DNA of 10,088 nt from Deltaproteobacteria bacterium. GTDB lineage: Bacteria > Chloroflexota > Dehalococcoidia > Dehalococcoidales > BS750m-G39. Within the stretch, counting starts at the first letter, position 1. Each line of letters begins with the position of its first letter. Under the pieces are notes generated by a model, which saw only the letters and a list, made by a program, of their open reading frames with translations, made no database searches and had not been told where the DNA came from. Below are positions 6,037 to 10,088 of this stretch, piece by piece. The stretch is from assembly GCA_030606505.1 (NCBI GenBank), contig JAUWGI010000015.1, positions 1-10,088 of the forward strand. Reading direction: 5' to 3'. The translations under genes and the position numbers were made by a program.

Positions 6037-6216
6037 ATGTCAAAAAACGCCAAAAGAGCCTATGTCAGTATTCTGGGCGCGCTGGGTGTCATTATTCTCC
6101 TGGTAGGAATTTTCACCGAGCTGGACTTAACGATAGGCCTTATAGTAGCTATCGCCTGCTGGATAGGCAGCGGTATCCTGGGCAGATACTGGGGAGTTAA
6201 GAAGAAAAAGGACTAG
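6037..6216 (+). CDS. Small two-helix membrane protein, 59 residues
   Basis: A 59-codon frame begins MSKNAKRAYVSILGALGVII and ends in a basic tail, VKKKKD. It has two hydrophobic stretches, about residues 10-26 and 32-49, separated by a short polar turn (FTELD), with positive charges at both ends. This is the layout of a small inner-membrane protein with two transmembrane helices. The start is well supported: AAGGAGAGGAGG lies just upstream, with about seven bases between its end and the ATG. It follows serS by 29 bases on the same strand and could be read from the same transcript. Its stop is only four bases from the stop of the converging SDR gene. I do not recognise a named family. Confidence 0.75.
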   Translation: MSKNAKRAYVSILGALGVIILLVGIFTELDLTIGLIVAIACWIGSGILGRYWGVKKKKD

Positions 6217-6220
6217 CCCC

Positions 6221-6976
6221 CTACACCACAAACAGGTCAAGCCCGCCCATCATATTCATGGTCGCCCCGGTCATAGACTTGGCTTTGTCCGATGCCAGGT
6301 AGGCCACGGCGTCGGCAATCTCCTCGGGCTCGGAAAGCCGCTTGGAGAGTATCCGCTTGCCCAACCTCTCTTTTGCCTCGTCAACCAGCGGAGCGTCCGT
6401 CTGGGCCACCCCTACTATCACCGCGTTGCCGGTGATGTTAAATCTGGCCCCCTCGATGCCGACAGTTTTGGCCAGGTTAATCAGCCCCGCCTTGGAGGCG
6501 CCGTAGCTGGACTGCCCGTAGCCCCCCATCACCCCGGCCACCGAGGTGATATTGATAACGCGCCCCCAGTTATTCTGGCACATGTCCGCCCAGACCGCCT
6601 TGATGCAGTAAAAGGCGGAGTTTAAGCAGATTTTGACCTCGTTATCGAACTCCTCGATGGTGGCCTTATATATGGGCACGAAGTGGCCCATCTGGGCGGC
6701 GTTGTTGACCAGTATGTTGACTGGCCCCAACTCGGCTTTGACCCTGTCCAGCCCCTTCTGCACATCCTTGGCGTCGCGGACGTCTATCTTGACGGCGATT
6801 GATTTTCGCCCCAGTTTCTTTATCTCCTCGGCCACTGCCTCCGCCCCCTCGATGTGCCCCCAGCCGCTGACGGCCACGTCGGCGCCGTCTCTGGCCAGGG
6901 CCAAGGCGATAGCCCGCCCGATTCCATGCGGCCGGGAAGAGCCGCTGACAAAAGCAACCTTACCCTCTAAAGACAT
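6221..6976 (-). CDS. Short-chain dehydrogenase/reductase (SDR), FabG-like
   Basis: A classical-type SDR of 251 residues, probably an NAD(P)-dependent alcohol/ketone oxidoreductase. The substrate cannot be read from the sequence. The Rossmann glycine motif is GSSRPHGIG (G12, G18, G20), two residues longer than the textbook spacing. Further landmarks are a D65-V pair, NNAA (91-94), N119, and the catalytic S145, Y158 and K162 (TSVAGVMGGYGQSSYGASKAG). The end reads MTGATMNMMGGLDLFVV, like many FabG relatives, which have TGa...vdGG. The segment usually reading ..VNAIAPG.. here reads ITGNAVIVGV, a noticeable departure near the nicotinamide side. AGGAGG five to six bases before the ATG supports the start. 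It is transcribed alone, diverging from tRNA-Ser and converging with the small membrane protein gene. Confidence 0.93.
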   Translation of the reverse strand: MSLEGKVAFVSGSSRPHGIGRAIALALARDGADVAVSGWGHIEGAEAVAEEIKKLGRKSIAVKIDVRDAKDVQKGLDRVKAELGPVNILVNNAAQMGHFVPIYKATIEEFDNEVKICLNSAFYCIKAVWADMCQNNWGRVINITSVAGVMGGYGQSSYGASKAGLINLAKTVGIEGARFNITGNAVIVGVAQTDAPLVDEAKERLGKRILSKRLSEPEEIADAVAYLASDKAKSMTGATMNMMGGLDLFVV

Positions 6977-6990
6977 TTCTCCTCCTTTAT

Positions 6991-7019
6991 TTGACGCTGT
7001 CAGTCTAAATATCTATACT
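6991..7019 (+). promoter_or_regulatory. Sigma70-type promoter for tRNA-Ser
   Basis: TTGACG (6991-6996), a 17-base spacer, and TATACT (7014-7019) each match the -35 and -10 consensus at five of six positions. Transcription would start near 7026, just before the tRNA at 7032. It lies within the short leader of the divergent SDR gene, so the two may influence each other. Confidence 0.8.
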
Positions 7020-7031
7020 ACACTTAATCGC

Positions 7032-7120
7032 GGAGGGGTGTCCGAGCGGTTGATGGTGACGGTCTTGAAAACCGTTGCTCCGGGAAACTGGAGCCGTGGG
7101 TTCGAATCCCACCCCCTCCG
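7032..7120 (+). tRNA. tRNA-Ser(UGA)
   Basis: An 89-base class II tRNA. The acceptor stem pairs GGAGGGG (7032-7038) with CCCCTCC (7113-7119), with G as the discriminator at 7120. The D-arm region reads TCCGAGCGGTTGA, as in bacterial tRNA-Ser. The anticodon stem ACGGT/ACCGT holds loop CTTGAAA with anticodon TGA (7066-7068), which reads UCA and probably other UCN codons. The long variable arm GCTCC...GGAGC is the serine identity element recognised by the SerRS coiled coil. The T-arm is GTGGG-TTCGAAT-CCCAC. The following bases are CCG, so the 3' CCA is not encoded and must be added by a CCA-adding enzyme. Confidence 0.97.
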
Positions 7121-7149
7121 CCGAATTCATAAACAACTTTCCCTTATAT

Positions 7150-8772
7150 CTAATCAGACTCAAGCCATACCTCGTTGAGCATGGCAAAACCCAGGGGATT
7201 AAGTTCATAGCCCTTGACGTAAGGCTTGATAAGAACATAGTTCCGCCCGAAAGAAAGGGGGATACAGGCGGCATCATCAACCATCAGCTGCTCGGCCTGC
7301 CGATATAATTCCAGGCTTGAACTGCTGTCCTGCTCTACCCCCGCCGCCTCCAGCAGGGCATCCGCCCCGGGGTTGCTGTACTGGCCGTGGTTATTATCGG
7401 AGCCGCTGTGGAACAGGATATCCAGAAAGTCCTGAGGGTGCGGGTAGTCGGCAATCCAGCCGGAATAGAACATCTCGTCCGTCTCTTCAGCTAAGTGATA
7501 GAGGAACCGCTCCGGCTCCAGCTGCCTCACCGTTACCTCCACCCCCAGGTTCTGCCGCCACTGGTGAACCACCGCCTCCAGCTCACGGGAGATGCCCCCT
7601 CCCCAGCCCAGGGTGGTGATGGTGATGGGCGGCAGCTGCGATATATCGCCGTAGCTGGACTCGGCGATTAGCTCCCTGGCCCCTTCCACATCGTATTCCA
7701 GCCCGGCCAGCGCCTCATTATAGCCGGGCATACCGGGCGGCAGGATGCCGTAAGCCGGCTGCATGGTGCCCTTAAAGACCAGCGAAATCAGCTTCTCCTT
7801 ATCAATCGCCTGGGAGAAGGCGCGGCGGATGTTGACATCGTCGAAGGGCGGCTCAGCGGTATTAAAACCGATGTAAAAGAAGCTCAGCTCGGGGACTATG
7901 CTCAAATCGAGGTAAAAGGGCCCGGTCTCATCGGTGACCTTTTCAATATAATTACTGCCGACGCCGGCAACATCAATCTCGCCCGTCTCGTACATGTTCA
8001 TCGGTATGCCGCTCCAGAGCAGAAAGACGACCAGGTCTACTTTAGCCACCCCCCCGTAGTAAAGCTCGTTCCTCTCCAGAATAAGCAGCTCGGTCTGCCG
8101 CCACTGCTTTAACTTAAAAGGCCCGGTGCCGTTTGGGGAGCGCCACCACCCCCCGCCCGCCACCGCCTCAGCCATATCAACGACGAAGGCGGTGGGGTAG
8201 GTCAGCTTGGACAGGAAATAGGACTTGGGGGCGTATATGGTTACCTCAAGGGTGTAATCATTAACCACTTTTACGCCGCTGATGTCGGTGGTCTGCCCGG
8301 ATAAAACCTCGGCCACCCCGACGATATCACCCAGGTAGGTGGCCGCCGTCAGCGAGCCGGTCTGGGGGGCGCAGGCCCGCTCCCAGGAATACTTGAAATC
8401 ACCGGCGGTGAGCTGCTTACCGTCGTGAAACTTGACATCCTGGCGCAGGTAAAAGGTATAGGTCCGGCCGTCATTGCTTACCTCCCAGCTCTCGGCGATA
8501 TCCGGCGCCGGCTCCAGTTTGTCACCGAAGCGCACCAGCCCGCTGAAGAGCTGCATCAGGTACACGTGGGAGGTCATCTCGCCGGAGACGGCCGGGTCGA
8601 GGGTATAGGGGTCGATGCCGTAGAGGCTTAAACTTCCCCCTTCGCCGGCGGGGGGTATCACCACCCCGTCACCATCGGGTAGCGGGGGTATCACCCCGTC
8701 ACAGCGGCAGCCGCTAACCAGCAGGCTGCTTAATATCACCAGCGCCAGAACTATATATATTATTCTTTTCAT
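7150..8772 (-). CDS. Family 5 (peptide-type) ABC transporter substrate-binding lipoprotein
   Basis: A 540-residue extracytoplasmic solute-binding protein of the SBP_bac_5 (OppA/DppA) family, which usually captures peptides or similar solutes for an ABC importer. The N-terminus is a lipoprotein signal: MKRIIYIVLALVILSSLLVS then G-C, giving lipobox VSGC with C22 as the lipidated residue. A proline/glycine-rich linker (about residues 27-46) carries a repeated VIPP motif. Typical family segments follow: LEPAPDIAESWEVSNDGRTY (residues 86-105), VKFHDGKQLTAGDFKYSW, and FDDVNIRRAFSQAIDKEKL. Length is normal. No permease or ATPase genes are adjacent, so it is an orphan binding protein here and its partner and ligand are unknown. 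It starts 11 bases after the gamma-glutamylcyclotransferase-like gene on the same strand and is probably co-transcribed. I see no Shine-Dalgarno sequence before its ATG. Confidence 0.93.
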   Translation of the reverse strand: MKRIIYIVLALVILSSLLVSGCRCDGVIPPLPDGDGVVIPPAGEGGSLSLYGIDPYTLDPAVSGEMTSHVYLMQLFSGLVRFGDKLEPAPDIAESWEVSNDGRTYTFYLRQDVKFHDGKQLTAGDFKYSWERACAPQTGSLTAATYLGDIVGVAEVLSGQTTDISGVKVVNDYTLEVTIYAPKSYFLSKLTYPTAFVVDMAEAVAGGGWWRSPNGTGPFKLKQWRQTELLILERNELYYGGVAKVDLVVFLLWSGIPMNMYETGEIDVAGVGSNYIEKVTDETGPFYLDLSIVPELSFFYIGFNTAEPPFDDVNIRRAFSQAIDKEKLISLVFKGTMQPAYGILPPGMPGYNEALAGLEYDVEGARELIAESSYGDISQLPPITITTLGWGGGISRELEAVVHQWRQNLGVEVTVRQLEPERFLYHLAEETDEMFYSGWIADYPHPQDFLDILFHSGSDNNHGQYSNPGADALLEAAGVEQDSSSSLELYRQAEQLMVDDAACIPLSFGRNYVLIKPYVKGYELNPLGFAMLNEVWLESD

Positions 8773-8773
8773 C

Positions 8774-8793
8774 TTAGATAATTTTAGATAATT
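8774..8793. repeat. Perfect 10-bp tandem duplication at a gene junction
   Basis: TTAGATAATT occurs twice in a row (8774-8783 and 8784-8793). On the coding (-) strand the duplicated unit carries the TAA stop of the upstream gamma-glutamylcyclotransferase-like gene and occupies the whole gap to the ATG of the binding protein. Removing one copy would leave stop and start almost touching. Confidence 0.8.
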
Positions 8794-9185
8794 CCCCAGT
8801 CACGGTAGCCCTGCTGAATAACCGCCAGGTACTCCTGGGAAGGCTTGGTTTCTTCCGCCCGCCCCACCCCAACGTAGGTCACCGCTTCTATCAGCTCGCC
8901 GAAATCGTCGTTCACCCCCACGTTAATGCGACTGCAGGTGGCGGGGCAATCCTCGTATTTGTCCAGCCGCCTCATATCCGCTTCGGAAAGCTCATAAATA
9001 GCCCCCAGGACTTTTTCCCCCCGGAAAGGCCGGATGGTGGCCACCCCACCCCGCCACTTCCGCGACCAGCCGCTAAAGGCCAGCTTGTAGTGATGCAGGC
9101 TAACGATAGACGCCGGCCTGGCCTGCGGGCAGTGTTCCTTCATCCGCTTTTTGTTCAGATTAGAGGCGTAGGCGAAGTAATACAC
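8784..9185 (-). CDS. Gamma-glutamylcyclotransferase-like protein (GGCT/AIG2 fold)
   Basis: Members of this fold cleave gamma-glutamyl compounds, releasing 5-oxoproline. The substrate here is not known. With a GTG start at 9185 the protein has 133 residues, near the usual family size. It opens YYFAYASNLN, the family's signature Y(G/A)SN loop, and has the expected acidic catalytic residue E78 in RRLDKYEDCP. The tail SQEYLAVIQQGYRDWGI is also typical. A longer frame reaches an ATG at 9320, but its extra 45 residues have no family counterpart. That region contains a good promoter for this strand, and AGGGGGG lies about five bases before the GTG, so I prefer the short form. It is followed after 11 bases by the solute-binding lipoprotein gene, probably as a two-gene operon. 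Confidence 0.85.
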   Translation of the reverse strand: MYYFAYASNLNKKRMKEHCPQARPASIVSLHHYKLAFSGWSRKWRGGVATIRPFRGEKVLGAIYELSEADMRRLDKYEDCPATCSRINVGVNDDFGELIEAVTYVGVGRAEETKPSQEYLAVIQQGYRDWGII

Positions 9186-9211
9186 CGCTTCCCCCCTGGC
9201 TATTCCCGTTA

Positions 9212-9241
9212 ATAATAGCACGCCGTCACGAAAATAGGCAA
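9212..9241 (-). promoter_or_regulatory. Candidate promoter for the GGCT-like gene and binding protein
   Basis: On the - strand, TTGCCT (9236-9241) is followed by an 18-base spacer and TATTAT (9212-9217). The start point would fall near 9205, giving a leader of about 20 bases before the GTG at 9185 that still includes its AGGGGGG site. This supports the shorter gene model. Confidence 0.5.
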
Positions 9242-9258
9242 AGAAAATAGACATAATC

Positions 9259-9287
9259 GTGACAGAAATTACCAGAAAGTGTAATAT
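9259..9287 (+). promoter_or_regulatory. Candidate promoter for the 111-residue hypothetical gene
   Basis: GTGACA (9259-9264), a 17-base spacer and TAATAT (9282-9287) precede the gene at 9335. An overlapping TATACT (9285-9290) is an alternative -10 with less good spacing. The leader would be about 40 bases. This region is clearly AT-rich and lies between two divergent genes. Confidence 0.45.
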
Positions 9288-9334
9288 ACTATTGCAGTCA
9301 ATATAGTACAATAGGGGCATTACTAAGGAATGAA

Positions 9335-9670
9335 ATGGAACAGGTCAATACTGCGCAGGAGTTAGGACACGGCAAGCCCGAGCCTAGCTACAAATGGGAA
9401 GCCGGGGTGACGCCGCCCGGGGATTCGGCACCGGGGCGGTGGACGGCGATAAAACGGCCACAAGATTGGGCAGTCATATTCCGCTCCGACAAAGGCGCCG
9501 AATACCTTATTCACACCTTCCCCTTGAGCGAGGTAGGCGAAAGAGCCGCCAAGACTATGGCTATGAAGCTGGTGGATATCGCCTGGGGGAAAAGTGCCCG
9601 GGTGGAACAAGCCAGAGCCAGCCAAGAGGAAGCATCAGACAAAGGGAAAAACCCACCCCAGACCAACTAG
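9335..9670 (+). CDS. Hypothetical protein, 111 residues
   Basis: I do not recognise this protein. It appears soluble, with no signal peptide or membrane segment. The central part (about residues 33-86), PGRWTAIKRPQDWAVIFRSD and LIHTFPLSEVGERAAKTMAM, looks like a compact alpha/beta domain. The N-terminal 32 residues are proline- and glycine-rich, and the last 25 are highly charged and probably disordered (EQARASQEEASDKGKN). The start ATG has AAGGAA (9325-9330) four bases upstream and a plausible promoter at 9259-9287. It is transcribed divergently from the GGCT-like gene and converges on the RidA-family gene. Codon use resembles the GC-rich neighbours, which supports it being a real gene. Confidence 0.65.
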   Translation: MEQVNTAQELGHGKPEPSYKWEAGVTPPGDSAPGRWTAIKRPQDWAVIFRSDKGAEYLIHTFPLSEVGERAAKTMAMKLVDIAWGKSARVEQARASQEEASDKGKNPPQTN

Positions 9671-9745
9671 CCCCTCCCCTGCGGTTAATACCATGCCTCT
9701 AAACTTCTCTGGTTAAAAGGTTATTCTCTCCCAGCCAACCTGTGC

Positions 9746-10088
9746 TTAGTCGGAATCAAAGCTAAATTTCTCACCAGGCACTTTATACGGCTTACCGTAC
9801 TTTTTGCCCTTGATTTCCTTGCCATCGATTATTACCTGGTCCTCACCGACAACAGCTACGGCTTCACACTCGACTAAGAGGTGAGGATGCCACAGCTGGA
9901 CAATCTCAACAGCAGTCATCGTTGGAACGTGGTCTCCGAAGTATTTCTCAAAAGCGGGCCCCATCAGCCGCAAGTCCCAAAGATGTCGGCAGAAGAAGTT
10001 TAATTTAACCACATCCTGCATGGTAGCGCCTGCCACCTCCAGCACGTCCTTCATATTCTGAAATACCATCTCAATCTGACCGAGAAAA
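9746..10088 (-). CDS. RidA (YjgF/YER057c/UK114) family protein, 5' end beyond the window
   Basis: RidA proteins typically form trimers and hydrolyse reactive enamine/imine intermediates. Other branches of the family have unknown roles. The visible C-terminal 114 residues include FLGQIEMVFQNMKDVLEVAG, the expected Q.......N....L..AG helix, then VVKLNFFCRHL, FEKYFGDHVPTMTAVEIVQL and LLVECEAVAV. The frame stays open through the window edge upstream of an internal ATG at 10069, so that ATG is not the true start. The family's catalytic arginine, normally in a stretch like P.RS.VEV..LP, is replaced: the stretch reads PTMTAVEIVQLW. It is therefore unlikely to be a classic imine deaminase. A basic tail after the domain (KEIKGKKYGKPYKVPGEKF) is longer than usual. 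Confidence 0.9.
   Translation of the reverse strand, partial: FLGQIEMVFQNMKDVLEVAGATMQDVVKLNFFCRHLWDLRLMGPAFEKYFGDHVPTMTAVEIVQLWHPHLLVECEAVAVVGEDQVIIDGKEIKGKKYGKPYKVPGEKFSFDSD

Noticed and set aside
6633..7178. Open frame on the + strand running through the SDR gene and the tRNA
   Set aside because: It is antisense to the SDR coding region and reads through a well-formed tRNA-Ser, so it cannot be a real protein gene.
8650..8703. Imperfect GGGGGTATCACC...CCGTCAC duplication as a mobile or regulatory repeat
   Set aside because: It lies within the coding sequence for the proline-rich linker of the lipoprotein and simply encodes two VIPP segments.
9695..9710. GCCTCTAAACTTCTCT as an inverted copy of the AGTTTTAGAGGC repeat flank
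   Set aside because: On the - strand it resembles the AGAGGC hairpin's left arm, but the right arm is missing and the match is short, so chance is likely.
9671..9745. Bidirectional terminator between the 111-residue gene and the RidA-family gene
   Set aside because: No stable stem followed by a T-run was found on either strand in this 75-base gap.

Overview
This is a bacterial chromosomal window: RecR and RecO, bacterial-type LysRS and SerRS, strong Shine-Dalgarno sites, a lipobox and sigma70-like promoters. The genes are GC-rich and the clusters of intergenic repeats are distinctive. The gene set and the style of the proteins suggest an uncultured Chloroflexota lineage, possibly Dehalococcoidia. 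That assignment is an impression from sequence style, not a search result, and confidence is low to moderate.

Left half, all on the + strand: a repeat cluster (1-296), recR, a DUF6506-type small protein, a second repeat cluster (1319-1602), an AT-rich orphan gene resembling DnaQ-like/RNase H-like exonucleases, recO overlapping lysS, a third repeat cluster (about 4464-4733), serS, and a 59-residue two-helix membrane protein. The theme is recombinational repair (RecR and RecO act together in RecFOR) plus two class II aminoacyl-tRNA synthetases.

Right half, mixed strands: an SDR oxidoreductase (-), tRNA-Ser(UGA) on + with a near-consensus promoter, a gamma-glutamylcyclotransferase-like gene followed 11 nt later by an orphan family 5 peptide-binding lipoprotein (both -), an unrecognised 111-residue protein (+) divergent from them, and a RidA-family protein (-) cut by the window edge. 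tRNA-Ser(UGA) lies about 1 kb from serS, its cognate synthetase.

The most unusual content is the repeat family filling all three long gene-free gaps. Its units are nested palindromes (outer CCCTTA/TAAGGG, inner GGGG/CCCC), with separate AGAGG...CCTCT hairpins whose arms change in a paired way. Two 97-bp segments at about 96% identity flank recR and the DUF6506 gene. One cluster begins inside a gene's stop codon. The AT-rich exonuclease-like gene sits directly between a repeat cluster and recO, and recO has no visible ribosome binding site, which looks like an insertion. I found no CRISPR array, recognisable transposase or phage genes.
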